A stretch of 64,000 bases of DNA from Desmodus rotundus (taxonomy: Eukaryota > Chordata > Mammalia > Chiroptera > Phyllostomidae): positions 40,462,498-40,526,497 of the forward strand of contig NC_071391.1 of assembly GCF_022682495.2 (NCBI RefSeq). Direction: 5' to 3'. Made by a program: the position numbers and the translations under genes. Shown here piece by piece: positions 42,961-53,780 of this stretch; within the stretch, counting starts at the first letter, position 1; the number at the start of each line of letters is the position of its first letter. The notes beneath the pieces are model-generated. The model worked only from the letters and a program-made list of their open reading frames with translations, did not search any database and was not told the origin of the DNA.

Positions 42961-43745
42961 GGGCGTTTTGCTGCACGCAGTGGTGCGGAGTGAGCGGTGT
43001 CAGAATGTGGCTGCAGAGACCGGTCTCTGTCCGCCTTCCGCTGTTCTCTTTCCACCTCGCCTGAAACATTGTGGGTGTTCAAACAACAGTAATTTTATTA
43101 TTATCTCTCATGGTTTTGGGGGTCTTGCTTGGGGTCTTCTCATGTAGTTTTAGCCAGAGGGTAGCGGGGGCTGGAATCAGCCGAAGACTCACTCACCCCT
43201 GTGTGTGGTACCTGAGCTGGGAAAACTCAAGCAGCTGGGCCTCCTCAGCTCTGTCCCTTTCACTTTACCCCCCACCCCCATTATTCCTCCGCATGGTCCC
43301 TCCAGCATGGTGGCCTGGGGGTAGCTAGCTTTCTTGTCAGGTGGCTGCAAGCCAGTGCCCTTAGAGAGACTGGCAGAGGTTGCATGGCCTTTATCTGACT
43401 TCTCTTGTCAAGCGCCCTCACACGTTCCCCAAAGTAGTTACAGGAGCCATCTGGTTCAAGGAGAGGAATGTCAGCAAATATGCAAACTTGTTTTGAAATC
43501 ACCACAGTCGTACAGAGAAACTTGTATTTTATGCTATTGGGCTGTTTTCCCCAGACTTCATTCATTTCTTACCATCTTCCCAGTATCACCATGGCCTTTT
43601 GGTACCTGAACTACATGATGCTTAAATCAGCTCATTTTCAAACTTAAGTTTATTTTAAGAGGAAATGTTACCTCATTTTTTAAAAGTGGAAAGTCAATAT
43701 TATTTACTGTGCAGAGAAGATAACTTTTAAAGTAAATTCAATAAA
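42961..43745. other. Unique-looking sequence
   Basis: Several frames of 66-94 codons overlap on both strands; no motif. No gene supported. Confidence 0.35.
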
Positions 43746-43947
43746 CCCTGGCTGGTATGGCTTAGTGGATTGAGTGCCAGCCTGCAAACCGAAAGGTCGT
43801 GGGTTCCATTCCCAGTCAGGGCACAAGCCCAGGTTGTGGGTCAGGTGCCCAGTTGGGGGCTCATGAGAGGCAACCACACATTGATGTCTCTCTCCCTCTC
43901 TTTGTCCTTCCCTTCCCCTCTCTCTAAAAATAAAATCTTTAAAAAAA
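43746..43947 (+). mobile_element. Ves SINE, GGATTGAG-type subfamily
   Basis: CCCTGGCTGGTATGGCTTAG, GTGGATTGAGTGCCAGCCTG, GGGTTCCATTCCCAGTCAGG, CAACCACACATTGATGTCTC and an AAAATAAAATCTTTAAAAAA tail. Flanks AGTAAATTCAATA and AGTAAGTACAATG form an imperfect TSD. Confidence 0.92.
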
Positions 43948-44099
43948 GTAAGTACAATGAAAACAAAAAAATGTTAAAAATTTTAGCTTTTTACTGCTGC
44001 CTATGAAAGTCTTCTTTCTCTTAAGAGTTTATCAAATGCTAAAGACAGAAGCAAATGAAGACTTTGTTAATCTAGTGAGAAGGTTTGAAAGGATTAAAG

Positions 44100-44580
44100 T
44101 GTGAATGACTCAGTCACCCTGTGACCCATGTGTTGAGTGCTGTGTGACATGGAGTTAGTGCCCACCGTGCAGTCCTTACCACATTGTGGGAAGCTCTGCT
44201 TGGGCCAAGGAGCTGCCAGAAGGATTGGAGTGCTGGAGTGATAGGGATAAATTTGCAGAATCACTGTGATGTGCCGAGAGCAGATCTGAAGAAAGTAAAA
44301 GCAGGAACAAGGAGATGGTTTTTAGGAAATTATTGCAATAATCCTAGTAATTGGCAATAAAATCTGAATTAAGAGTGGCAGGAGAACGGAGGAAGTGCCT
44401 GTGAGATCTTAAGCAGGTAGAATTTGCAGGACTTGGTGATGGATTGTACCAGAGTGAGGAGGGTGATGAAAGGTCAGGGATGAGCTGTAGAAACCTGTGT
44501 GACTTTGTGGAAAAAGTACTGGAGGGCAAAGTATTTAGTCAGGAGTGAAGGGGGAACAATGAGTTCAGATGTAGGCATTC
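44100..44580 (-). mobile_element. L2 LINE fragment
   Basis: Antisense L2 blocks: AAATTATTGCAATAATCCTA, GCAGGACTTGGTGATGGATT, GAGGGTGATGAAAGGTCAGG. Confidence 0.55.
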
Positions 44581-44939
44581 CTTTCTCTTCAAATGTTTAA
44601 CATGCGTTCACTGGCGTGTTACAGATTCATCTGATTGTTTCTTTGGAGCATTGGGTGTTATTTAGATTTTTCCCCTCTCTTCTGTATTTTCTGTAAACTA
44701 AGTTAGGCATAGAGCCTTGATTAGATTTTGATTTAAGAATTTTTGAGGGGAAAAACCCTTTATAAATGATACAGCAGATCAGAGGCACATAATGTCTGGT
44801 TTTTCCACCATTAGTGATGCTAAATTTGGTTACTACTTAAGGTAGGGCCAGCCAAATTACCCCACTGTAAAATTATAGTTTTCATTTTATAACCAGCAGA
44901 TAATCTGTGGGTGACCTTTGGCACTCTTCCCCATCAATC

Positions 44940-45200
44940 TTTCACTTAAGTGGTTTTATTTTTTAAACTTTTTATTATGGAAGATGTCAAACACACACAA
45001 AAGTAGACAGAAGATGAACACCCATACATCCATCATCCAGCCTCAACTATTATCAACACGTGGACTAGCTTGTTTTATCTTTTTTTACTGCAGTTTTGGA
45101 AGCAAAAAAAGCACCATACCATTTCATCCATAAATACTTCAGAATGCATCTCCAAAAGATCTTTCAGATGTATTTTAGATGTCTTGAGTTCTGACCCGCA
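44940..45200 (-). mobile_element. Old L1M-like fragment
   Basis: TTTATTATGGAAGATGTCAA, CCATACATCCATCATCCAGC, CATACCATTTCATCCATAAA and ATGCATCTCCAAAAGAT match a common old L1-derived repeat. Family and orientation are uncertain. Confidence 0.45.
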
Positions 45201-46337
45201 CTTTTTAGTTGCTTTCACTGGGAATGCAGCGTGCTGCTGATTGATCAATCCGGAGTGAGGGCTTTACAAGTAGATATAGTGGAAGGAGAAAGGGACTAGG
45301 GATTTGAGGGTGAGGGATCATGGATTCTCACCTGGAAGGACGGAAAAGTGGTGGCCGATATAAACTAGGGAAGAGAGACTTGGCTAAGGTCCAAGGGCAG
45401 CTGTTGGGTAGTAAAAAGGTCAAGAGGTAGGCAGGAAGGGAAACTGTGGTCAGGGAGTAGGATTTTGCAGGACAAGATTGAGATGTATAGTCTCAGGCAT
45501 CGACAAGTTCCCTAGTTTGTCCACAGATATGGGTGACTAAAGTAACGCTGAAGTCGGGTCAGTTGTGAGACAGGAGTTTTGAGTGGATCCATCCACACAG
45601 GGATTGAAGGTGCCAGGATGAAGAGAGGGCTGTCAGGAAGAGCCCCATGTATGTCAGGGCAGGAGACAGTGTGTGCACCTGTGAAGGGTCCGAAGATGGG
45701 GGACAGCTGCTTTACAGCAGAGCTGCAGCACTGTGGAATAGGCTGGAAGCTCGGTGGTGGGAGAAAGCAAGGTGAAGAAAATACAAAAGATTTTAAACAA
45801 CTTCTAAGCTTCTTTGCTCTAGTAGACACTGCTGTCCACCGGCTGGGGTGGGAGGAAACCGCTGGGGTAGGGGAGTCAATGCGGAACAGGAAAAGAATTG
45901 TGATGTGTGTGCGGGGTTGAAGCAGGAGCCCCGTAGAGGAGATGCACTTGATCACCTAAGCACCAGTATTAGCGGAGTTGGGCAGGAGATGGCCAGTGAT
46001 TCCCCGCTCACTGTTTTATCCCTAAGGGATCCCTTGGTGTAGTAGCCCCTGATGCCTTTTTGATTGAGGTTTATTTTGCTAGACAGTCTTTGTGAGAACT
46101 TGTTTTTCATTCTTTACACTTTGCTTACAGGTTTTGGGTAAGGGCAGGTAGAGAGATTGCCCATCTCTGGAGAAGGCGTGGTCCAGAGGAGTCCTAGCAT
46201 TTCCTGCCGCTGGTGACCACTTGCCTCTTAAACTAGAAATCCACTGAAGCCTCGGGACAAGAGGTGGAGGTCCCCTTTTCTGACCTTGTCTATTCTCGTC
46301 ATTGTCACTAAAATACCAGGGAAAGCATATACATGCA
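45201..46337. other. Unique sequence with possible L2 remains
   Basis: 45245-45480 has L2-like wording (GGGAGTAGGATTTTGCAGGA). The opposing frames at 45512-45955 (minus) and 45579-45920 (plus) overlap and lack domains. Confidence 0.3.
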
Positions 46338-46339
46338 TA

Positions 46340-46460
46340 GTGTGGGGCAAAAGGAGGTTTACAGTTGTGTGTATGCGAAACACAGAGTTTATTCTTATAA
46401 TCTTGTTTATTGCATTATTTTCCACATGAACAGCTGTAAACCTACTTTTGCCCCACCCAG
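46340..46460. mobile_element. Palindromic mariner-type MITE
   Basis: The left arm TGGGGCAAAAGGAGGTTTAC and the right arm (reverse complement TGGGGCAAAAGTAGGTTTAC) pair over at least 25 bp with few mismatches; together they can fold into a hairpin. TA lies on both sides (46338-46339 and 46461-46462), the expected Tc1/mariner target duplication. Total 121 bp, no coding capacity. Confidence 0.8.
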
Positions 46461-46462
46461 TA

Positions 46463-46502
46463 TGTGTGTGTCTGTCTGTCTATCTGTCTGTCTGTCTATC
46501 TC
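46463..46502 (+). repeat. TG/TCTG/TCTA microsatellite
   Basis: TGTGTGTG followed by TCTG and TCTA units, abutting the right end of the MITE. Confidence 0.85.
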
Positions 46503-46932
46503 CTGGGTCATTATCATCAGGCCTGTTGGAAAGAAGCTTATTGTAGGTTTCCTTTTTGAAGAACTTTGAGCTAAAGTCATGGACTTGTGGATGAGCCAGA
46601 AATGAAAACCTGAAATGAAAAGTCCTGCCCCTAAGACATCTCTTGAAATAATACTTTCAGGGTGATCATCACTGAAGGAGAAGAGGTTAAAGGGCAGTCG
46701 GGAGAAAAGAAGGCCAACCTGGCTTAATACCAGCATCTCTTTGATTCCAAAGCAAACAGAGCCTGTGCCCAGTGGAGTCTGGAAGTGGGATGATTTCTCA
46801 CTATCTTGCCAAACACCTATGTTTAAGGGAGTGACTGACCCACAGACTTACATGGTTTTTATGAGTTTTATTGTGGAGAGAAAAGTATTTCTCTTAGGCT
46901 GCATTTGGAGCTCATTTCCTGCTGACTGGGCT

Positions 46933-46990
46933 GGTGTGTGTGTACATGTGTGCATGCATGTGTGTGTACATGTACGTGTGTGTGTGTTGT
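46933..46990 (+). repeat. Imperfect TG microsatellite
   Basis: TG and CATG units with ACATG interruptions: GTGTGTGTACATGTGTGCAT and onward. Confidence 0.85.
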
Positions 46991-47194
46991 GAGCAGAAAT
47001 GTCTGCTCTGCTTTATGCATCTCTACCTGGAGGGTAATGGTATTTATATATGAATAATACCTTAAAACATATAAAATATTTTTATATACATCACTTCATC
47101 GGTTTCATGGTCTGTCCTTTCAGAAGAGGAACTGAGGTGGCTGGCTACAGAGGACATCAGGACATCATAAAGATGGCACCCCACGTACTTAGTG

Positions 47195-47385
47195 GGAGGA
47201 ATGGAAACTTGAAAGTCAGACCTAGTTTGAATTCTGGCTTCTCCTTTGACTAGCTGTATGACCTTTGGTTTTAGTTTTACTTAGTAAAATAGAATTGGTA
47301 ACATTTACCTCATAGGATGGTTTTGGAGTATTAAATGAATTAACATAATTAACACCTGGGAACAATGCTTGGCACACAGTAGCTA
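47195..47385 (+). mobile_element. MIR SINE
   Basis: GAATTCTGGCTTCTCCTTTG, TAGCTGTATGACCTTTGG, TTTACCTCATAGGATGGTTT, GCTTGGCACACAGTAGCTAA. Confidence 0.8.
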
Positions 47386-48956
47386 ACTGGCAGAGAGGCC
47401 TTAATCACATTAATGACATGGAAACAAAGCATCAACACCAAAGAAAAGAAGAGCATGCAAACGTCCTCATCCAGTCCATTAAGATGGCTTCTATGAATGG
47501 CCTTGGACTTTGAGTTCCTTGGTAGTCATGGAAACTGACTTTCTGATACTCTTTATGTTTAGGAAAGAGGAAACATACCATTTTCTCAAGGCACACAAAG
47601 TTTGCTTTTTAATGTTATATTTTTATGAGATTTCTATGTGGGTATCTGTTGGAGATGTTGAATAATAATGTAGACAGTATTCCGTACCATTTTTAATAAA
47701 GAGTTGCTTTTTTCTTGTTTTACACCCATAAGGACGCTTCTTCACTACTTTTACAGCAGATGCTTATGCGATCTCGATTTCCGATAGCTCTCTCGTGGTG
47801 ACCACTAATAAAATACGATGTACTGCATGAAATCGCAGCTTGGTGAAAACCACCCTGCAAGGAGCTGAGCTCCTGGTGGATCTATAGAGCTTTCCAGTGA
47901 CCTAACTGATAGAAACACGGGGCTTAAAATATCCAGGGGCATGGCTATTCATCACAGTCCTTCCATGGTCTTCTTTAAACATTGCTTTGTTAGTTGGGTT
48001 TAGTTGGGATTTTAGTTAGACAGCAGTCAATTCAGAAATCCTGAATTCTGTATTCTCCACTCTGTATTCTGTATTTCCAACTGAGAGCAGATCCACAGAC
48101 TTCGGGAAACAGATGGGAGGATTGACTTTCTACTAGAAAGTGAAGGCCCCATAACTTGTGTTCTTGCCCGTATTAAAACATTACGGATTTTGTTTAGTCT
48201 TTATAATAGTCCTGGGAGGGAAGGACACTGACCAAATGTTTCATTCTCTTTGAAGTACCAGGCATTGGACTTTTCCTTCATTTACAAATGGGAGGCTGAC
48301 TCAGTGCTGAGAGATCTGGTGAATAACCCATTGCATTCCTCCCCTTTCTTCTCCTCCATCTCCTGGGTCATAAATGCCAGACAGGGTTGCCCTTTGCTTT
48401 ATTTCCAATCTGGAATTGACCACCATCACTTCTAGATAATACCAGCCCTGGGCAGTTGCTGAATGATGCTCACATCACAGGCAAATCATGGGATTATAGT
48501 GACTCAGGGAGAGATCCTAGTTGGGGGTGGGTGACTTTTCCAGAAGATGGAAAACGGTGATAGGGCAGGGAGGTGACAGCCTTCAAAATGCAGAAGGGCC
48601 CCTTGCTCTCTTTCATCCTCCTTGATCGAGGCAGGTAGAAGGAGGAGAATTTGAGCCACTGAAGAATTTGCATGTGTGTGCTTTTCTCCTCTTGGTCCTA
48701 CCTTTTCCCCTTTGCAGCAGTGATCTTAGAAGACAGGAAAAACTGCCATGATCACAATCAATGTTTGATGCAAAGGAAAACTGATGGCGATTTTTCACCC
48801 ACATAGGGTAGATTCAGGCTTCGGGGCCTGGGGTGAAGGGACTGCTCGTGGAGATGCAGGAGCTGGCTCCTTGGATGAGATCCACAGCCTGAAAGTACAG
48901 TGGATACCCATGGGCTCTAATATAGTGTACCTTCCTATGCTTTCTTAACAACGGTC
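47386..48956. other. Unique-looking sequence
   Basis: No gene or clear repeat. An AATAAA occurs at about 47695, without a gene to go with it. Confidence 0.35.
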
Positions 48957-49054
48957 AGCCCTCTGGGTGCTTGTGGAATAGGAATAACACACCCAGAAGG
49001 AAGATACACGTGCTAAGAGAATGTCTGTACTGGTTTGTAGGTGCCATACAGCCA
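48957..49054 (+). repeat. 98-bp direct duplication, copy A (likely donor)
   Basis: AGCCCTCTGGGTGCTTGTGG through to GTGCCATACAGCCA recurs at 50297-50394 with two mismatches (GGGTGC/GGGGGC and GGTTTG/GGTTCG). Here it is embedded in sequence that looks unique, so it is the likely source. Confidence 0.92.
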
Positions 49055-49425
49055 GTACTTTCCTGGTTGGTTGCAGGTTTTAGATGTTTTCCATTTGCCT
49101 GTGCAGGACTGGCTTGGGGTTACCACCTAGCTTTGCTAGCCCTCTTTTCTCGCTCTGCGCCTTGAGCTTCCCCAGCCTTTATCTCACTAATTCCAGAGAA
49201 ACAGAATTGCTGATTATGTAGTCGACACCAAGGCCAATGTGAGGCCATTGCTCTTGTTGCCTCAGTCACCCTCTTCATCCCAGATAATTCAGTCATAACT
49301 GGCATTTCCTTAGGGCTTCTGAAGGTGCATGAGGGGTGGGAGTGAGGGGAGGGTGTTCTTACGATGGATTCTTAACCAAGAGTCTACTTCCTGTTGCTGA
49401 AGCTCCACCAAAAGAAGCTGGTCTC
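49055..49425. other. Unique-looking sequence
   Basis: No gene recognised. Confidence 0.3.
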
Positions 49426-49446
49426 AATTGAACAACTATAAAATAA

Positions 49447-49478
<32 letters not shown>

Positions 49479-49496
49479 AAATAGAAATTAAAAAAA
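49426..49496 (+). mobile_element. Ultra-short L1 3' tail insertion with TSD
   Basis: About 70 bp: AATTGAACAACTATAAAATA and an AAAT-expanded A-rich tail. Flanking AAAAGAAGCTGGTCTC and AAAAGAAGCTGGCCTC are a TSD with one mismatch. Confidence 0.8.
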
Positions 49497-49511
49497 AAAG
49501 AAGCTGGCCTC

Positions 49512-49890
49512 CATGGCAGGTTCAGAATGTGAAACAGAGTATGAATTATTATTAATGTTTTGTGAGGGATTTGGGAACTGTGTAGTTCTCTCTGACTCCT
49601 ACTTTTTGCCCTTCAGGCAGGGATTGCTCTCCCCAGCTGACCCCCCACCTCTTGCTGCCTTCATGTTCCTGAAAATTCTCACCCCAGGTGAAAACCTCAG
49701 CGCCTTCTTCCTGCTCTTGTTTGTGCAGAGCTGTTGTTACATTGCTGCCTGCAATCTCTCTCTCTCTCTTTTGCTAACCTCTTGCATTAGTCCAGGTAAA
49801 ACCCTTTTGCTATTGGCAGACCAACTCACCCTTATTTCCTGTTTCTATTCTTTTGTGCAAAATTAACTCACTTTATTGATTTTTTTTTAA
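49512..49890. other. Unique sequence with a 117-codon open frame
   Basis: The plus frame 49513-49866 is open but rich in leucine from TC-rich DNA and has no recognised domain; I consider it chance. Confidence 0.3.
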
Positions 49891-49904
49891 TAATAAAAGA
49901 AATA

Positions 49905-50110
49905 GCCCTGGCTGGGGTGATTCAGTGGAGTGAGTGCTGGACTGTGAACCAAAGGGTCACGGGTTCGATTCCCAGTCAGGGCACATGCCTGGGTTATGGT
50001 CCAGGTTCACAGAAGGGGGTGTGTGAGAGGCAACCACACATTGATGTTTCTCTCCTCTTTTTCTTTCCCTTCCCCTCTCTCTAAAATAAATAAATAAAAT
50101 CTTTAAAAAA
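49905..50110 (+). mobile_element. Ves SINE with perfect TSD
   Basis: GCCCTGGCTGGGGTGATTCA, CGGGTTCGATTCCCAGTCAG, AGGCAACCACACATTGATGT and an A-rich tail. The TSD TAATAAAAGAAATA is identical at 49891-49904 and 50111-50124. Confidence 0.95.
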
Positions 50111-50124
50111 TAATAAAAGAAATA

Positions 50125-51620
50125 CCTGCTCATTGCAGAATACTTGTATATAAAAATATTAGAAAGAAAGCAAAGAAAAAGCACATATTCTTCTACCAGA
50201 AATAACAGAATTACTGTTAATTTTTTGGTATATATTCCTTTGCATCTTTTTTCATATATGTTCTAGATGAGCTTTTTAAAAAATATATACAAACATAGCC
50301 CTCTGGGGGCTTGTGGAATAGGAATAACACACCCAGAAGGAAGATACACGTGCTAAGAGAATGTCTGTACTGGTTCGTAGGTGCCATACAGCCATTATTC
50401 TGTAAGTTACTTTTTGGACTAATATTACTTTGTAGTCTTTACTGCTGCATACAATTCCATTGTATGGACGAGTCATTACTTAATTAATCTCCTGGATGAT
50501 GGACTTTTGGGTTATTTTTATTATTTTGTATTAAAAGCTATGTGGTGGTATAGATCTATATAGCTATCCATCTGTTCCTACTTGTATAAGTTCAGGATAA
50601 ATATCTAGAAATGGAATTGGCAAATCAAAAGGTATGTAATATACTTAAATTATGTAATAGTATTTTAATTTTAAGTATATGGAAAAGAAAAGAATTTATG
50701 TAATAAAAAACCTATGTACCTGTCACCCAAATTTAATGAATATTGACATTTTACCATGTTTATTTCAGAGCACCTATTTAAGAGAATTTTTAATATGACA
50801 GAAATGACTGAATCTTTCCCCAGTCCTTTCTCCCTACAATTGCTATGCTTCATCACCATGTATATCTTACCCTTTTATATATGTGTGTCCATAACTAAGG
50901 TGTACTGTTCTGTATTTTAAAATTCCATGCACATGACAGCCTTCCTGCATGCAGCCTTTTTGCTGCTTGATTTTTTTCACTCAACATTTTTGAAAAGTAT
51001 GCGTGTGTAAAATCATTCACTTTAATCGGCCCATGATGCACCGTTGTATGACAGGGAGATGGTGAAAGTATTTCTGCTTTTTGTGGATTAAAAACAATGC
51101 TGTGATGAGCATCCTTGTGTAAGGAGTGCGCAAGAGTTCACGTGCCCTCGGTACCTGCGGTGGGGCGCGCTCTCCAGCTTTGCTAGGCTCTGCCAGAGTG
51201 CTCTCCATGAGCCTTGTGTGGATTTACCAGCAGAGTGCTCATGTTTTCATTTCCCCAGATCCTTGCCAATGCTCAGAGATTCCACACCTCTCAGTGTTTC
51301 CCAACCCGATGAATATGAAATAATATCTCATTGCTTTAATTTGCATTTTCCTGGTTTACCAGAGAGCTTGGGCGTTGCTTCATATGTGATTGACTATTTG
51401 GGATTCCTTTTCTTCGACTTGTCTGTTCATATCTTTTACGTGTTTTTCAGTTGTTTTTTTCTTCTTTCCTCTTGATTTTCAAAGTTTGTATTCTGTACTT
51501 TGCAGTTATTTTCTTCCTGCTTGTGGCTTGTCTTTTAAAAGTTGTGCCAATTTAAGGCACCTCCCCCAGTGTATGAAGATACCCCATTCATCACACCTTG
51601 CCTTTCTCTCGTTATAGTTC
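50125..51620 (-). mobile_element. Old L1M sequence, antisense, with a 98-bp foreign insert
   Basis: Antisense L1M phrases run through the stretch: GTTCTAGATGAGCTTTTTAA, GCATACAATTCCATTGTATG, GGATAAATATCTAGAAATGG, AAACAATGCTGTGATGAGCA, CTCATTGCTTTAATTTGCAT, TCTGTTCATATCTTTTACGT. The insert at 50297-50394 interrupts it. It may be more than one old fragment. Confidence 0.6.
50297..50394 (+). repeat. 98-bp direct duplication, copy B (likely inserted)
   Basis: Near-identical to 48957-49054. The segment begins with AGCC and ends with AGCCA; the L1 host sequence on either side would have read CATAGCCATTATTC before insertion, so AGCC(A) is shared by both ends and the target. Confidence 0.92.
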
Positions 51621-52399
51621 TACCATCTTGCCTGATCTGGTAGACAAAAGTGGTACCGCCTCCTGTTTTCTGCCTTTTCCTTGAGTATTGTTATCTTTTT
51701 ATTATAGCTGAAACATGGTTTTTCTATGAAGAGCTCACTCACACGAAGCAACTTCATCCCCAGATCTCACTCTGTTCTCGCTTATCTTGTTTCTAGCCCT
51801 GCCTGGCAGCCTGGCCCATGTGAAGTCAGTCTCTCCCTTCACATATATCTCCCCTCCTCGCTCTTGGCACTGACTAGGGAGTCAGCACTTGACTTCCATG
51901 TTAATTGCTTGCAACCGTCTTCATGTGGCCCCTTCCTGGCATAATTATTATGGACTTGAGAGTTTACACTGAGAATCCTTCAGCGCTCTGGCCTCACAGT
52001 CTCTCAGTCTTTTCAACTCTAAGACTCTGTCTTCATTCCTTTTAAGGTGCTCATAGCATGGCCATCCCTTTAACCTCCTCACTTGGACATTTTCCATTTT
52101 CAGGATCCTAAACTTTGAAATTCCCTTCCTTCCCCAGTCTCCTGAATGTTTACACCTCCTATTCCTTCATCGTCCACTCCACACAGCTGGTTCTCTGGCC
52201 TTTCCCTGGTTTGTACAGCCTCTCAGTTGCCCGTGGGACTACCCACTTCTTTTCCTATTCAGCCTGAACCGCAAAGACAAGAATTCCAGGCAGGTGCTTG
52301 ATTGCTGGAGCTCCTTCCTTCTCTTATGCTTCCTGTCATCTTCAGTCCTGGTGGGCTTCATGGTCGAATTTTTCTGCTGTAGCCCCTAGATTTCTGAGT
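51621..52399. other. Pyrimidine-rich sequence, no gene
   Basis: It may contain old L2 remains (GTTCTCTGGCCTTTCCCTGG), but assignment is unsure. Confidence 0.3.
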
Positions 52400-53000
52400 A
52401 CATACTGCTTCATCTTTCAGAAGCATAACAATTCCTGACCCATCGTTCCTTCCTCAGAAAATATCTGTGATTTCCCAGAGAAAATATAAGACCCTTAACT
52501 TGGCTCTAAGATCTGACTTTTCTCTGTCTTTCTAGCTCTTCCTTCTCCCGGGTCTACTTGCAGCTAAACTCCCACGAGATTGAACGTCTTGCTGTTCTTC
52601 ATGTGTCTGTCACTTTTCTGCCTCCAAGACTCTGCTCTTGTAGTTCCATCGGCTCAGGGTTGCCCCTTTATCCTCTTGCCATTTGATCTGCTGGCCCAGA
52701 GCTAGGGCACCCCTCTCTATGAAACCTTCCTGCTTCTTCACTTGGAAATAATCCCCCTCTACCTAAGTCATATGTTTCCGCCTCCTAATGACACTTAACG
52801 CAGTCTTCCTGGTATTTGTTGTCTTTATGTCTATCTTTATGTCTATTATGTCTATTTGTGTCTATTGTACCCACCTTACTAGAACGTAAGCTATTTGAGG
52901 ACGGACGTGTGCCTGATGTGCTTGGAGTTCCCACCAGCACTAAGCCTTTCAGTTCACGCATGGTTGCTGTTCGGTATGTTTTAGTTGAATGCACGTGTAA
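52400..53000 (+). mobile_element. L2 LINE fragment
   Basis: Sense L2 end order: TATGAAACCTTCCTGCTTCT, TAATGACACTTAACGCAGTC, CTTACTAGAACGTAAGCTAT, TTGAGGACGGACGTGTGCCT, CACTAAGCCTTTCAG. A TATGTCTATT repeat lies inside (about 52825-52868). Confidence 0.7.
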
Positions 53001-53479
53001 TCGTATGTGTGCGTGGAAAGAGGAGAGACTGTACTAACAATTTCAGACCCCTTCTCCTGCTCTAGTTGATAAAGAACCAGACTTAGCTTGACGTAGACCC
53101 GCAGAAGAAGAGACAAGCTGCTGACCCACGTTGTCTCCTCTTGCAATTGGGAGAGCCCGAAACTTGTCCTGTTGTGGGAGCAGGAGCCTTGAGTCCAAGA
53201 GTTCCGTCGGGATGTTTTTGGGCGTAGGGAGTTGGGCGGCCTGCGTTCTATGCACTGCAGAGGAGAGGATTTCAGAGGAGTAGGGGAAAAGGAAACACTG
53301 AGAAAGCTCTTGGCAGAGGTAGGAGCAGAGGGACTGGAGAGTGTGGTGACTCTGTGGTGAGGGTTTTATTCTCGTCAAGTCAGGCCGGCCTCTTTCCTCC
53401 CTGCCTCCCAAGGCTGAGCCGCAGCTGGATAAGGGAGAACACTACAGGCATGACATTTGCCGTCCTTCCTGCCCTGGGA
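53001..53479. other. Unique-looking sequence
   Basis: A 122-codon minus-strand frame (53043-53411) has no domain. Confidence 0.3.
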
Positions 53480-53780
53480 CCTGGTGTCATTGTCTAGCTC
53501 TTCATCTCAAACAGCCTCCCGTCTCATTCTGTCCAATTACTGTTTGTCTTGAAGGTCTGGCTCACATTTCCTCTCCCACGGAAATCCTGTCCCGAGCTAC
53601 TCCAGCCCCTCCACTCCCACCTATTGTACTTCAGAGTGCTTTTGGTCTGCATCTTGCATTTGAATTATTTCCTATTGCGTCTCATTTCCCTCAGTTAGTC
53701 TGTGAGCTCCTTGAGTGCAAGAATCACCTCTCACGTTTTCTTCTCTCTGCTGAAAATAAAGTAGTGATCAGCAATTACTT
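53480..53780 (+). mobile_element. L2 LINE fragment
   Basis: GAAGGTCTGGCTCACATTTC, GTACTTCAGAGTGCTTTTGG, AGTCTGTGAGCTCCTTGAGT. Confidence 0.65.

Noticed and set aside
46407..46569. Coding frames over 46407-46569
   Set aside because: They read through a palindromic MITE and a microsatellite.
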